A stretch of 48,963 nt of DNA from Aerococcaceae bacterium DSM 111176 (GCA_015863215.1 JACBXN010000013.1:1-48963), one strand, 5' to 3'. Positions 11,801 through 22,854 are shown, counted from the first letter of the stretch. A program made the numbers and translations. The notes: generated from the sequence alone by a model not told the origin.

Positions 11801-12172
11801 GTGGCAAAAAACAGAAAAATTAATTCAAAAAATGATTTGAACTATAGTTCAAACATCGAAGGTCAACATTCGGCCCATTTCGAAGAAACGTCTGCGAACT
11901 GGAAATTTAGAGGCATTATGCTAATCATTGTTATAGCATTAGGCTTTGCAACATACAGTTTCATATCGACGATTCAACGCTATCAAGAAAATCAAGCGCA
12001 TTTAGAAGTCGCTCAATTAGATTATCAAAAAGCTCAGGAATCATTGGCTGAATTAAATGAACGGAAACAAATATTGGAAGATCCGGACTATTTAGCGCAA
12101 GTGGCTCGCCGAGACTATTATTATTCTAAACCAGGCGAAATTATATTTAATATAGAAAGTGATTCACAGTAA
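11801..12172 (+). CDS. divIC: Cell division protein DivIC/FtsB-type
   Basis: 123 residues with bitopic membrane topology: a basic cytoplasmic N-terminus (about 1-35), one membrane helix (about 37-57, IMLIIVIALGFATYSFIS), then an extracellular coiled coil (QENQAHLEVAQLDYQKAQES...) and the conserved end (LEDPDYLAQVARRDYYYSKPGEIIF). DivIC pairs with FtsL and DivIB in the divisome and signals to septal peptidoglycan synthesis. The start is GTG 11801 after GGAGGGACTATA. Its place between rqcP and yabR matches B. subtilis once the sporulation genes yabP and yabQ are removed. An imperfect inverted repeat at 11755-11779 precedes it. Confidence 0.9.
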   Translation: MAKNRKINSKNDLNYSSNIEGQHSAHFEETSANWKFRGIMLIIVIALGFATYSFISTIQRYQENQAHLEVAQLDYQKAQESLAELNERKQILEDPDYLAQVARRDYYYSKPGEIIFNIESDSQ

Positions 12173-12196
12173 TCACTAAGGAGGAATAAGCAATAC

Positions 12197-12673
12197 ATGT
12201 CTATCGAAGTTGGACAAAAAATTGAAGGAACAGTTTCAAGTGTTAAAAACTTTGGAGCTTTTGTTAATTTAGAAAATAATCAATCAGGAATGATCCATAT
12301 TAGTGAAGTTTCTGATGGGTTCATAAAAGATATCAATGATTTCCTTACAGCTGGTGATACAGTTACTGTTAAAGTAATCAAAATTACAGATGATGGTAAA
12401 ATTAATTTATCATTACGTCAAGCAAGTGAAAATGCCGCTCCAAAAGAGGAACGTAATCAAAAGCCCGTACAGGAAAAACCTGCTTACCAAAAGAAACCGG
12501 CATTTAAACAACAAGCTAAACCGGCTTTTAAACCTGCAGCACAAGAATCAAACGACACAGATGATTTTGACAAAATGATGTCTCGTTTCTTAAAAGATAG
12601 CGAAGATAATTTATCATCATTACGTCGTAATACTGAAGGTAAACGTGGTGGCCGTGGCGGACGCCGCAAGTAA
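12197..12673 (+). CDS. yabR: S1-domain RNA-binding protein (YabR-like)
   Basis: 158 residues. A single S1 OB-fold fills residues 1-75 (VGQKIEGTVSSVKNFGAFVNL, then SGMIHISEVS and KINLSLRQ). A long disordered tail follows, rich in Lys, Pro, Ala and Gln, with three KPA-containing repeats. It continues with a short acidic helix (DDFDKMMSRFLKDSEDNLSSL) and ends in GKRGGRGGRRK, an RGG-type basic tail. Family members bind RNA or ribosomes; the exact role is not established. The start ATG 12197 follows AAGGAGGAATAAGCAATAC. It is probably co-transcribed with divIC (24-bp gap). Confidence 0.85.
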   Translation: MSIEVGQKIEGTVSSVKNFGAFVNLENNQSGMIHISEVSDGFIKDINDFLTAGDTVTVKVIKITDDGKINLSLRQASENAAPKEERNQKPVQEKPAYQKKPAFKQQAKPAFKPAAQESNDTDDFDKMMSRFLKDSEDNLSSLRRNTEGKRGGRGGRRK

Positions 12674-12687
12674 TAACAACACATTTT

Positions 12688-12728
12688 AATCTCGATGATA
12701 TTCTTCATAGAATTTCGTCGAGATTTTC
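12688..12728 (+). terminator. Terminator between yabR and tilS
   Basis: AATCTCGA / TCGAGATT stem (12688-12695, 12718-12725) enclosing an inner ATTCT/AGAAT hairpin, followed by TTCTAAATTT. The outer arms are perfect; the T tract is moderate. Confidence 0.6.
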
Positions 12729-12756
12729 TAAATTTATGGAATATTAGGTGTATATA

Positions 12757-14202
12757 ATGAATGTAAATAAACATATTGAAGATCAAATAAGACAGGAACT
12801 TTCTGAAACAGATAAACCGATCGTGATCGCTGTTTCTGGCGGTGTAGATTCGATTTGTTTATTAAATATGGTGATTGAAATTGCGAAAGAAAAGGATTTT
12901 CTACTTGAAAACTTAGTTATCGCGCATTTTAATCACCAATTACGTTCAACGAGTGATCAGGAAGCGGACTATATAGAACAGTATGCTAAACAAATGGGGT
13001 TGACCTATTTTATCAGTCATTGGGAAAATAACCATAATCATTCAGAGAATGCAGCACGCACAGCGCGTTATGAATTTTTTGCGGATGTATTAAAAATGAC
13101 TCGAGCAGATTGTTTACTGACAGCACATCATAAAGATGACAATGCTGAGACAATGTTAATGCGAATTATTCGTGGAACTTCGATTAAAGGCATGCAGGGC
13201 ATCACTTCAAGAAGTGAACGCTATTTAAAGACAAGCCAAGGAGATAATGTTCGGGCTACTATATTACGACCATTAATTGAAGCAACCAAGGAAGAGTTAT
13301 ACGACTACGCTGATAAACATTCTTTAACTTATTTTGAAGATGTAACGAATAGTCAGATGACCTACTTTAGAAATCGCGTACGTCATCAAATATTACCGCA
13401 AATGCAAACGGAAAACCCTAAAATTACGGACAGTTTGCATCAATTAAGCAAAAATTTAACTATTAGCTACCAGGCTCACTTAGAACATTATCAACAATAT
13501 GAGCCGCAAATAGTAACACTGATTGGTACCAATGAATGGGTTTTATCCATTGATGACTATCAACAGTTAACAGAGAATATGAAGTGGGTATTCTTGACAT
13601 TATTCTTTGAAGAGCGATTGGTTGACGTGATACCTAATTACCGAAAAGATATCATTGAGCAATTAGCGCACATTATAGAACAAACGCATGCACCGCATGC
13701 TAGCTTGGATTTAGGGAATAATTTTTCGGCAAAGCGTGAGTATGACTTTGTTTATATCACTCGAAATAAATTGAATGAAGATTCAAATGGTAAAAATCGA
13801 GAGTCTGTTGAAATTCACGAATTAAATAAATGGTATAAAATTTCACAGTTTGAACGTGTCGGTATCTTCCACTCTCATCAAGTAACGTCTAATCTGATGC
13901 TTGAAGCAACAAGTTCAATAGGACTTTCAATTGAACCAACAGTCATGTTACCATTAGTACTTAGACATCGTCAGCCGGGTGACCGAATTCAACTAGGTGG
14001 TAGAGGTGCTAAGACTTTTCATAAAAAGATATCTCGCATTATGATTGATGAAAAAATCCCGCAAAGACAAAGGGAAGCATGTTGGCTCTTGCTGAATCAA
14101 GAGCAGGAAATCCTTGCATTACTCCCTGATACAGTTGCTAACAATGCGATGATAGATCGTTCAAATTTTCCTCAGTTTGTATTCCTATATCAGAAAATTT
14201 AA
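12757..14202 (+). CDS. tilS: tRNA(Ile)-lysidine synthase
   Basis: About 481 residues. It modifies C34 of tRNA-Ile(CAU) to lysidine with ATP and lysine, converting Met to Ile decoding, and is essential. The PP-loop ATP pyrophosphatase motif SGGVDS lies near residue 28, with AHFNHQLR, the HHKDDNAETMLMR region and YFRNRVRHQILP following. The C-terminal TilS substrate-binding domain ends with the LRHRQPGDRIQLGGRG and KIPQRQREACWLL motifs. I chose ATG 12757 with AGGTG 6 nt upstream, not the GTG inside that site. It is followed by hpt, as in B. subtilis. Confidence 0.93.
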   Translation: MNVNKHIEDQIRQELSETDKPIVIAVSGGVDSICLLNMVIEIAKEKDFLLENLVIAHFNHQLRSTSDQEADYIEQYAKQMGLTYFISHWENNHNHSENAARTARYEFFADVLKMTRADCLLTAHHKDDNAETMLMRIIRGTSIKGMQGITSRSERYLKTSQGDNVRATILRPLIEATKEELYDYADKHSLTYFEDVTNSQMTYFRNRVRHQILPQMQTENPKITDSLHQLSKNLTISYQAHLEHYQQYEPQIVTLIGTNEWVLSIDDYQQLTENMKWVFLTLFFEERLVDVIPNYRKDIIEQLAHIIEQTHAPHASLDLGNNFSAKREYDFVYITRNKLNEDSNGKNRESVEIHELNKWYKISQFERVGIFHSHQVTSNLMLEATSSIGLSIEPTVMLPLVLRHRQPGDRIQLGGRGAKTFHKKISRIMIDEKIPQRQREACWLLLNQEQEILALLPDTVANNAMIDRSNFPQFVFLYQKI

Positions 14203-14263
14203 CGAATAGACTAAGATAAATGTAAAATTGATGCATAAATAACTAACAGAAAGTGAGCCGAAG

Positions 14264-14806
14264 ATGACACATAAAGATATTGAAAAGGTACTCGTTACAA
14301 GAGAAGAGATTGCAGCAGCTGTTAAAAAATTAGGACAAGAAATTACTGCAGACTATGGTGATAAAGAGATTGTCGTAATTGGGATTTTACGTGGTGCAGC
14401 TGTATTTATGACAGATATTATTCGTGAAATTGATTTATATATGGACATCGACTTCATGTCAGTATCTAGCTATGGTGACGGAACTGAATCAACAGGGCAA
14501 GTTAAAATTATTAAAGACTTAGATACTAACGTTCGTGGTAAACATATCTTAATTGTAGAAGACATTATTGATACAGGACGTACATTGAAACATTTAGTTG
14601 AACTATTTGAATATCGTCAAGCAGCAAGTATTAAAATTGCGACATTATTAGATAAACCAGAGCGACGTATTATGAAGGACATTATGCCTAATTATGTAGG
14701 TATTGAAATTCCAAATGAATTTGTTGTTGGATACGGTCTTGATTTCCAACAAAAATACCGTAATTTACCATATATCGGAGTTCTAAAACCAGAGATTTAT
14801 CAGTAG
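14264..14806 (+). CDS. hpt: Hypoxanthine(-guanine) phosphoribosyltransferase
   Basis: 180 residues. This purine-salvage enzyme converts hypoxanthine or guanine plus PRPP to IMP or GMP. The PRPP-binding motif [14 protein letters not shown] lies near residues 98-111, with the flexible loop [11 protein letters not shown] and the base-contact [19 protein letters not shown] near the C-terminus. The start ATG 14264 follows GAAAGTGAGCCGAAG. The tilS-hpt-ftsH order is conserved in Firmicutes; in B. subtilis HprT and TilS together also activate ftsH transcription. Confidence 0.93.
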   Translation: MTHKDIEKVLVTREEIAAAVKKLGQEITADYGDKEIVVIGILRGAAVFMTDIIREIDLYMDIDFMSVSSYGDGTESTGQVKIIKDLDTNVRGKHILIVEDIIDTGRTLKHLVELFEYRQAASIKIATLLDKPERRIMKDIMPNYVGIEIPNEFVVGYGLDFQQKYRNLPYIGVLKPEIYQ

Positions 14807-14814
14807 CCAAATGA

Positions 14815-14844
14815 TTAGCATAAACATTAAGGCTATGCTATACT
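14815..14844 (+). promoter_or_regulatory. ftsH promoter
   Basis: TTAGCA (14815-14820), an 18-bp spacer, and TATACT (14839-14844) with an extended TGC, about 40 bp upstream of the ftsH start. Confidence 0.6.
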
Positions 14845-14882
14845 TTATGAATACACATTAACTAGTAGGAGGCAATAAGTGG

Positions 14883-16991
14883 ATGAATAACCGCAATCAA
14901 AGTCCTAATTTCTTTCGCGGATCAATAGTATATATCTTTATTTTTCTAGCGATTATTGGGTTGCTTCAGCTCTTCACAGGGAACATGGCACAAGATAGTC
15001 AAGTTAGTGAGATATCGTCAACTCAATTCCTAGATGAATTAGAAGCTGGAAACATAGAAGAATTAGAAATTCAAATCGGAGCGGGTGCATATAATGTCCG
15101 TGGTACATTTGAAGGAGAAGAGGAAGTAGAAGAAACAAATGACTTTTTAACAGTCTTTGATACTTCAGGTTCTACAAACCAATTTGAAACTAAAGTGTTG
15201 GGGAATGACTCAACATTAAGCATGATTACTGATTTAGCAGTTGAACAAGGTACTGAAATTACAACGATACCTGAATCAAGCGCAGGCGCTTGGTTAAGTA
15301 TGATACCATTCTTGTTATTATTAATACCAACATTCTACCTCATTTTCGCCATGGTAAGACAAGGCGGCGGTGGTGGTGGAGGCAACATGATGAATTTTGG
15401 TAAATCAAAATCCAAAGATGTCTCTAAAGAAAAGGTAAAGGTACGTTTTAGTGACGTAGCCGGAGCAGAAGAAGAAAAACAAGAATTAGTAGAAGTTGTT
15501 GAATTCTTGAAAGATCCTAAGAAATTTACAGCTCTAGGTGCACGTATCCCTGCAGGTGTCCTATTAGAGGGACCTCCGGGGACTGGTAAAACTTTGCTTG
15601 CCAAGGCAGTAGCCGGTGAAGCGGGTGTGCCATTCTACAGTATCTCAGGTTCTGAGTTCGTAGAAATGTTTGTCGGGGTCGGTGCAAGCCGTGTCCGTGA
15701 TTTATTTGAAAATGCTAAGAAAAATGCGCCTGCGATTATCTTCATCGATGAAATCGATGCAGTTGGTCGCCAACGTGGTGCTGGTATGGGTGGAGGACAC
15801 GATGAACGTGAACAAACACTTAACCAATTATTAGTAGAGATGGATGGTTTCGAAGGTAATGAAGGGATTATTGTTATCGCAGCAACTAACCGTGCTGACG
15901 TACTAGACCCTGCTTTACTTCGTCCAGGACGTTTTGACCGCCGAATCTTAGTAGGTAATCCAGATGTTAAAGGCCGTGAGGCAATTCTTAAAGTTCACTC
16001 TCGTAACAAGAAATTAGCAGCAGATGTTGATTTACAAGTGGTTGCTCAACAGACACCTGGTTTCTCTGGTGCCGACTTAGAGAACTTATTAAATGAAGCA
16101 GCATTAGTGGCGGCTCGTTTTGACCGTACTGAAATCACATCAGCAGATGTTGATGAAGCGCATGACCGTGTGATTGCGGGACCTGCTAAAACAGACTCAC
16201 AAATGTCTGAGAAACAACGTCGAACAGTTGCATATCACGAAGCAGGACATACAGTTATTGGTATGGTTCTTAGCGAAGCGCGTACAGTTCATAAAGTTAC
16301 AATCGTACCTCGTGGACGTGCAGGTGGTTATGCAATTATGTTACCTAAAGAAGATCAATTTATTGTGACAGAGAAAGAGTTATTCGAACAAGTAATTGGT
16401 TTATTAGGTGGACGTGCAGCTGAAGAGATTGTCTTCGATCATCAATCTACTGGAGCATCAAATGACTTTGAACAAGCAACAAAGATTATCCGTGCAATGA
16501 TTACACAATACGGTATGTCCGAGACGCTTGGTACAATTCAATACGGTGAAGGTGGACAACCATTTGCTGGTCGTCAATATGGCTACGGCAATGGTGGAGG
16601 TTACTCTGAATCAACAGCAGCAGGTATTGATGAAGAAATTCGTCGCATGATGAATTTAGCAATGGAAGAGGCACACCGTATTCTTAATGAACACCGTGAG
16701 CAATTAAATATCATTGCTGAAAAATTATTAGAGGTAGAGACTTTAGACGCTCGTGAAATCAAATCATTATTTGAAACTGGGGAAATGCCACAAGAGGTAT
16801 TATCTGGTTATGGTGCAGAAGAGGCACGGGAAGATGAAGTTGAAGCAGATAGCTTTGAAGATGCTAAACACAAAGCAGAAATCGAAGATCAAAAACGTCA
16901 TGGAGAATATGAAGAAGAGTCAACATACTCTGAAGATTCGATTGATGAGGAACCAGAGCGTAATGCTCACATCAATCAAGACCGTGACTAA
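14883..16991 (+). CDS. ftsH: ATP-dependent zinc metalloprotease FtsH
   Basis: 702 residues. Membrane-anchored AAA+ protease that degrades misfolded membrane proteins and regulators. Two membrane helices (about 12-30 and 138-158) flank an extracytoplasmic domain. The AAA module follows: Walker A GPPGTGKT at 230-237, Walker [12 protein letters not shown], and the second region of homology around [20 protein letters not shown]. The zinc protease motif is HEAGH at 452-456. The C-terminal 60 residues are strongly acidic ([19 protein letters not shown] and onward), longer than in B. subtilis and probably disordered. The start ATG 14883 lies after AGGAGGCAATAAGTGG. Confidence 0.96.
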   Translation: MNNRNQSPNFFRGSIVYIFIFLAIIGLLQLFTGNMAQDSQVSEISSTQFLDELEAGNIEELEIQIGAGAYNVRGTFEGEEEVEETNDFLTVFDTSGSTNQFETKVLGNDSTLSMITDLAVEQGTEITTIPESSAGAWLSMIPFLLLLIPTFYLIFAMVRQGGGGGGGNMMNFGKSKSKDVSKEKVKVRFSDVAGAEEEKQELVEVVEFLKDPKKFTALGARIPAGVLLEGPPGTGKTLLAKAVAGEAGVPFYSISGSEFVEMFVGVGASRVRDLFENAKKNAPAIIFIDEIDAVGRQRGAGMGGGHDEREQTLNQLLVEMDGFEGNEGIIVIAATNRADVLDPALLRPGRFDRRILVGNPDVKGREAILKVHSRNKKLAADVDLQVVAQQTPGFSGADLENLLNEAALVAARFDRTEITSADVDEAHDRVIAGPAKTDSQMSEKQRRTVAYHEAGHTVIGMVLSEARTVHKVTIVPRGRAGGYAIMLPKEDQFIVTEKELFEQVIGLLGGRAAEEIVFDHQSTGASNDFEQATKIIRAMITQYGMSETLGTIQYGEGGQPFAGRQYGYGNGGGYSESTAAGIDEEIRRMMNLAMEEAHRILNEHREQLNIIAEKLLEVETLDAREIKSLFETGEMPQEVLSGYGAEEAREDEVEADSFEDAKHKAEIEDQKRHGEYEEESTYSEDSIDEEPERNAHINQDRD

Positions 16992-17006
16992 TTTATCACT
17001 ATTATG

Positions 17007-17037
17007 GCCCGTAGGCGTTTGAGCTACGGGCTTTTAT
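17007..17037 (+). terminator. ftsH intrinsic terminator
   Basis: GCCCGTAG / CTACGGGC 8-bp stem with a 9-nt loop, followed by TTTTATT. Confidence 0.85.
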
Positions 17038-17049
17038 TATGAAGTAAAA

Positions 17050-17095
17050 ATGTTAGTTTATTTATACATATTATGTTAGTTTATTTATACATATT
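17050..17095. repeat. Perfect 23-bp tandem duplication upstream of hslO
   Basis: The 23-bp unit at 17050-17072 (starting ATGTTAGTTTATTTATAC) is repeated without change at 17073-17095. The second copy ends 14 bp before the hslO start. Each copy carries a TTAGTT and a TATACA hexamer, so the duplication may double a promoter or upstream element. Confidence 0.9.
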
Positions 17096-17109
17096 AAGGA
17101 TGTGAAATC

Positions 17110-17988
17110 ATGTCAGATACATTAATGAAAGCATTAGCCTTTGACAATCAAGTGCGTATTTATGTTGTTACAGCAACAGATACTGTCGAGGAAGCGCGTC
17201 GTCGCCATGAAACATGGCATACAGCAACGGCCGCATTTGGACGCACACTAATAGCAACAACTCTACTATCAGCGAACTTAAAAGGTGAAGATACTCTCTC
17301 AGTAGAAATTAAGGGTACTGGACCTATTGGGAGTATTCATGCTGATGGAAGTCCAAATGGCTATATTCGTGGCTTTGTTAAAAATCCACATGTCGCATTG
17401 GAGTTAAATGAAGCGGGTAAATTAGATGTCAGTGGTGCAGTAGGATTACCAGGTAGTCTAACCGTTCGTAAATTTATCCAAGGTGGCGAACCATTCTCAG
17501 GACAAGTTGCATTAATCAGTGGAGAATTAGGTGAAGACTTCACTTATTACATGGCTGTATCGGAGCAAACGCCGTCAGCTATTGGTTTAAGTGTGTTAAT
17601 TAATCCAGATGAAAGTGTCAAGGCTGCAGGAGGATTTATGATTCAAATGTTGCCGGATGCGACCGAAGAGACCATTGTAGCAGTTGAAAAACAATTAGCT
17701 AGTTTGGGACGTTTCTCTGATTTAATTGATTTAGGATTATCACCGGAGGAATTACTAGCAAAATTAGTAGGCGAAGATAATTATAAAATTTTAGCTCAAA
17801 ATGGTGTCCAATTTCATTGCCACTGTAGTCATGATTACTATGCAGCTCAGTTAATTCGAGTTCAAGATGAGGATTTAACTGCAATGATTGAAGAGGATCA
17901 TGGCGCAGAAATTGTATGTCACTATTGTAATGAAAAGTATCATTATTCAGAGGAAGAGCTAATAGCAATTCGCGAAAGCAAAGCATAA
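17110..17988 (+). CDS. hslO: Redox-regulated chaperone Hsp33
   Basis: 292 residues. A holdase chaperone activated by oxidation, which protects cytoplasmic proteins from aggregation under oxidative and heat stress. The C-terminal zinc switch is complete: CxC at C237/C239 (HCHCSHDYY) and CxxC at C270/C273 (CHYCNEKYHY). The N-terminal fold carries the expected TGPIGSIHADG and VRGFV-like strands (GYIRGFVKNPHV). The start ATG 17110 follows AAGGATGTGAAATC. In B. subtilis it is also downstream of ftsH, after coaX, which is absent here. Confidence 0.94.
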   Translation: MSDTLMKALAFDNQVRIYVVTATDTVEEARRRHETWHTATAAFGRTLIATTLLSANLKGEDTLSVEIKGTGPIGSIHADGSPNGYIRGFVKNPHVALELNEAGKLDVSGAVGLPGSLTVRKFIQGGEPFSGQVALISGELGEDFTYYMAVSEQTPSAIGLSVLINPDESVKAAGGFMIQMLPDATEETIVAVEKQLASLGRFSDLIDLGLSPEELLAKLVGEDNYKILAQNGVQFHCHCSHDYYAAQLIRVQDEDLTAMIEEDHGAEIVCHYCNEKYHYSEEELIAIRESKA

Positions 17989-18029
17989 ATTATATAAAAC
18001 AATAAAACTTAGTTGAGTTAATGCTCAAA

Positions 18030-19583
<1,554 letters not shown>

Positions 19584-19594
19584 ATAGATTAAAG

Positions 19595-19619
19595 CCCAAA
19601 CAATTTTGTTTGGGTTTTT
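19595..19619 (+). terminator. lysS intrinsic terminator
   Basis: CCCAAACA / TGTTTGGG stem with loop ATTT, then TTTTT. Confidence 0.88.
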
Positions 19620-19738
19620 ATTTATGTAAATTAATAGTTCTCCTCTACCTGATAAAATAGCTTCAATTAGTAAATCTCACTATGGTACAATAAATAAGGT
19701 AGAAACAACATTCAAGTTGAATTTGAAGGGGCGATATA

Positions 19739-20401
19739 ATGACAAGTGAAGTAATAGAAACTTATACTAAAGACAGTATTTTAGCAGAAATCAATGACCA
19801 AACACTGTTAGGTGAATTAAGAAAAATTGCAAAAGAAATAAAGAAAGATCATGACCTAGCGATGGAGTTGTGGGATTCACAAAATTTTAAAGCCCGATTA
19901 TTAGCCATTCTGATTATGGATAAAAATCAATTAACGGCAGAAACGTTAGACGAAATGGTTGAGAGCATAGCCATCCATAGTTATGATGAGAAGAATAACT
20001 TAATGGATTGGCTGATGTCGAATCAGCTAACTAAAAATAAGAAGGGTACTATGATTATTGAGAGTTGGCAGAATAGTCCCATGTCATTGCAACGAAGAAC
20101 GTTTTGGAACTATCAAGGTAGATTGCGTTGGAGAGGAAAAAACTTCTCTGAGAATACTGGAGAATTATTAAGTGTTATTGAAGAATCAATAATGGATGAA
20201 GAACCAGAAGTTCAGTGGGCGATGAATTTTACGGCAGGTTGGATCGGGATATACGATGAACAATACCGAGAACGATGCAGTCAATTAGGAGAAAAAACTG
20301 GCCTGTATAAGGGAGAAATGGTATCCAAAGGATGTACGCCAAATTATCTACCAGAATTTATTGAGATGGAAGTAGGGAAATTGGAAGCTAAAAATAAATA
20401 A
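19739..20401 (+). CDS. AlkD-like DNA alkylation repair protein
   Basis: 220 residues, all-helical, matching the HEAT-repeat AlkD/DNA alkylation repair glycosylase family. Typical features are the N-terminal helix pair with AKEIKKDHDLAMELWDSQNFKARLLAILI, the WLMSNQL and FWNYQGRLRW segments, and the terminal CTPNYLPEFIEM motif seen in family members. AlkD-type enzymes excise bulky or cationic alkylated bases without base flipping; whether this member is catalytic is not shown. The start ATG 19739 follows GAAGGGGCGATATA. A TACAAT -10 lies near 19686. The gene is monocistronic and convergent with the copper ATPase. Confidence 0.75.
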   Translation: MTSEVIETYTKDSILAEINDQTLLGELRKIAKEIKKDHDLAMELWDSQNFKARLLAILIMDKNQLTAETLDEMVESIAIHSYDEKNNLMDWLMSNQLTKNKKGTMIIESWQNSPMSLQRRTFWNYQGRLRWRGKNFSENTGELLSVIEESIMDEEPEVQWAMNFTAGWIGIYDEQYRERCSQLGEKTGLYKGEMVSKGCTPNYLPEFIEMEVGKLEAKNK

Positions 20402-20441
20402 AATGAAGCACTCACTTTTTGACATAAATTTTAGCTGAAAG

Positions 20442-20477
20442 AAAAGACCAAGCGAATTCGTTTTCGCTTGGTCTTTT
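20442..20477. terminator. Bidirectional terminator, alkD-like/copB
   Basis: Perfect 15-bp inverted repeat (20442-20456 with 20463-20477, loop TTCGTT), A-rich on the left and T-rich on the right. It serves both convergent genes. Confidence 0.9.
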
Positions 20478-20489
20478 GATGTCAATAGA

Positions 20490-22658
20490 TTATTTATTGT
20501 CCAAATTTAAAGTTAGTGCATTGAATGCTACTATAACAGTTGAAGCAGACATCAAAATGGCACCTACAGCAGGACTGAGTGAAAAGCCAATTGGAGCCAA
20601 CACACCAGCAGCTAAAGGAATTGCAAAGAAGTTATATCCTGCTCCCCATGCTAAGTTTTGATTCATTTTACGGTGTGTCTTAATTGATAATTCGATAAAA
20701 TCTTCAATATCTCCTGGGTCAGACTGTGTTAACACGACATCTGCAGAATCTATGGCTACTTGAGTACCAGCACCAATCGCAACACCGACATCGGCCAGTG
20801 CAAGTGAAGGTGCATCGTTAACCCCGTCACCAACCATGATAACTGTATTGCCTTTGTTTTTGAATGATTCAACTAAGTCATATTTAGCTTGCGGAGTCAT
20901 ATTTGCATGGTATTCAATGCCTAATTCACCAGCAACCTCTTTAGCAGCTGATTCATTATCACCCGTTGCCATAATTGGGGTAATATTATTGTCTTTAAGA
21001 ATTTGCATTAATTCTTTACTTGCTGGTTTCAACTCATCTCCTAAAGCAACGCTACCTAAAGCTTTGCCATCTAAAGTTAATATTGAAACGGTTGCTCCAG
21101 CAGGAGAATTGATATCTAGATTTTCTTTAAATGCTTTTTGGCTGATCAATTGGTATTCTTTACCTTGATAATTCCCTTTAACGCCCTCACCAGAAATGAC
21201 ACTTGTATCATCAAAGTTAAATGGTTCAATATCTTGCGAATCAACATAATTTACAATTGATTGTGCAATTGGATGGCTTGATCCTGATTCGATCCCAGCA
21301 AGCAAACCAAGGAACTCTTCGTTTGAAAGAGAATCATCTAAAATTTGAGTATCCAGGACATTAAATTCTCCGGTTGTTAACGTACCTGTTTTATCTAATA
21401 CCATATAATCTGCTTTGCTTGTTAATTCATACACTTCGCGGTCTTTAACTAATAAACCTCTATTAGCACCTAAACTCGTTGAACGAGCGACTACTAAAGG
21501 AATTGCTAAACCTAACGCATGTGGACAGGCGATAACTAATGTCGTTACAGTATAAGTAATCGCTGTTTGTAAATCAGCAATATACAACCAAGCAAAGAAA
21601 GCGATAATTGCAGCCGCTAAAGCAATATAAAAGAGGTATGACGCAATTTTATTTGCCATATTCTCTGCTCTGGAAGGTTGTCCTTGAGCCTGTGTAACTA
21701 AATGTTGGACTTGTTGGATAAATGAAGATTCTCCAACTTCAGTAACTTTAACCAATAATTGATTGCTCCCATTGGTAGAACCACCAATCACTTCATCCCC
21801 CTCAGAGCGAAGGACAGGTTTCGATTCACCGGTTAAGAGTGCTTCGTTAATTCGTGATTCTCCACGTTGAATTATTCCGTCGGCAGGTATATTTTCACCT
21901 GCTTGAACACGAATAATATCGCCAATTTCTAATTCATTGATGGGCTTAGTAACTGCTTGATTATTTTCATTCATTACGGTTGCTTCTTTAGGAAGTAGTT
22001 CTGCCAGTGATTGTCTAGCGTCGCTAGCGTTTCCTAAAGCTTTCATCTCTAACCAGTGACCAAGTAACATAATTAAAATAAGTGACGCAAATTCCATGAA
22101 AAAGTCCATGAGATGATTTCCAGTTGCATACCTAGAAATTACAGCATATACACTATATAGATAGGATACACCAACCCCCATTGAGACGAGCGCCATCATT
22201 CCAGGTTCTTTTTGTTTAAACTCATGTACAGCCCCTTCAAAGAAAGGTTTGCCACCATAAACTAATAATATCGTTGATAAAATGACAACAACGATGTCTG
22301 AATATGGAAATTCAATTAAACCTCTGTCAGTCAATCCCATTAATGGTGACATCAACATGATGATGAGACCAATAGGTAATGATTTAAAGAAAATTTCTTT
22401 AAAGTTACCATGATGATGGTGATGGTGTCCACCGCCGTGATCATGGTGTTCATGCCCATGATGGTCGTGGTGTTCGTGATTAGAGTGGTCATGGTGTTCA
22501 TGCCCATGATGGTCGTGGTGTTCGTGATTAGAGTGGTCATGGTGTTCATGCCCATGATGGTCGTGGTGTTCGTGATTAGAGTGATCGTGGTGCTCATGCC
22601 CGGTATGGCCATGGTGCTCATGATCATCGTGGCCATGTTTATGCTGATCTTTATTCAT
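20490..22658 (-). CDS. copB: Copper-exporting P1B-type ATPase (CopB-like)
   Basis: 722 residues. Membrane ATPase exporting copper or silver from the cytoplasm. The N-terminal ~80 residues contain no CxxC HMA domain but a His/Asp/Asn-rich region of 16-residue repeats. The P1B-3 signature CPH lies at 378-380 (VIACPHALG), the phosphorylation loop DKTGT starts at D422, and TGES (LLTGESKPV) and GDGVNDAPSLA are intact. About eight membrane helices are present. The start ATG 22658 follows GAGGAGGATTTCTA. A cop-box palindrome lies 25 bp upstream, so CopY-type copper-responsive derepression is likely; neither copY nor copA nor copZ is in the window. CPH enzymes are usually Cu(II)/Cu(I)/Ag exporters. 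Confidence 0.92.
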   Translation of the reverse strand: MNKDQHKHGHDDHEHHGHTGHEHHDHSNHEHHDHHGHEHHDHSNHEHHDHHGHEHHDHSNHEHHDHHGHEHHDHGGGHHHHHHGNFKEIFFKSLPIGLIIMLMSPLMGLTDRGLIEFPYSDIVVVILSTILLVYGGKPFFEGAVHEFKQKEPGMMALVSMGVGVSYLYSVYAVISRYATGNHLMDFFMEFASLILIMLLGHWLEMKALGNASDARQSLAELLPKEATVMNENNQAVTKPINELEIGDIIRVQAGENIPADGIIQRGESRINEALLTGESKPVLRSEGDEVIGGSTNGSNQLLVKVTEVGESSFIQQVQHLVTQAQGQPSRAENMANKIASYLFYIALAAAIIAFFAWLYIADLQTAITYTVTTLVIACPHALGLAIPLVVARSTSLGANRGLLVKDREVYELTSKADYMVLDKTGTLTTGEFNVLDTQILDDSLSNEEFLGLLAGIESGSSHPIAQSIVNYVDSQDIEPFNFDDTSVISGEGVKGNYQGKEYQLISQKAFKENLDINSPAGATVSILTLDGKALGSVALGDELKPASKELMQILKDNNITPIMATGDNESAAKEVAGELGIEYHANMTPQAKYDLVESFKNKGNTVIMVGDGVNDAPSLALADVGVAIGAGTQVAIDSADVVLTQSDPGDIEDFIELSIKTHRKMNQNLAWGAGYNFFAIPLAAGVLAPIGFSLSPAVGAILMSASTVIVAFNALTLNLDNK
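22441..22584. repeat. Three 48-bp tandem repeats coding His-rich metal-binding units
   Basis: Units at 22441-22488, 22489-22536 and 22537-22584. The first two are identical and the third has one difference at its end; a degenerate fourth follows. Each encodes the 16 residues HSNHEHHDHHGHEHHD in circular order. Near identity at the DNA level suggests recent expansion by slippage. Confidence 0.92.
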
Positions 22659-22682
22659 TAGAAATCCTCCTCTTTTTATTAA

Positions 22683-22698
22683 GTTTACAAATGTAAAC
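22683..22698. promoter_or_regulatory. cop-box operator (CopY-type)
   Basis: GTTTACAAATGTAAAC contains the cop-box core TACANNTGTA exactly (22686-22695) within a longer palindrome. It lies 11 bp downstream of the minus-strand -10 of copB, across the transcription start, an ideal repressor position. Confidence 0.8.
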
Positions 22699-22709
22699 TA
22701 ACTGAATTC

Positions 22710-22738
22710 ATTATACATCCTCATTTTTAATAAATCAA
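22710..22738 (-). promoter_or_regulatory. copB promoter
   Basis: On the minus strand: TTGATT (22738-22733), a 17-bp spacer, and TATAAT (22715-22710). It is followed by the cop-box. Confidence 0.75.
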
Positions 22739-22854
22739 GCAGAATATAGATTATATAATTTTATAAGTGTGTGGATTATGATATAGTTGAAAGTAATCTA
22801 ATCTATTTGTTAATATGGTAGAATAAACAAAACAAGACAAAGTAGGGGATCGTT

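Noticed and set aside
12390-12578. Alternate frames within the yabR tail
   Set aside because: Shadows of a low-complexity Lys/Pro/Ala-rich tail; the S1-domain frame is coding.
22352-22661. Open frames on both strands opposite the CopB repeats
   Set aside because: They are by-products of the His-rich repeat; the P-type ATPase frame is clearly the coding one.
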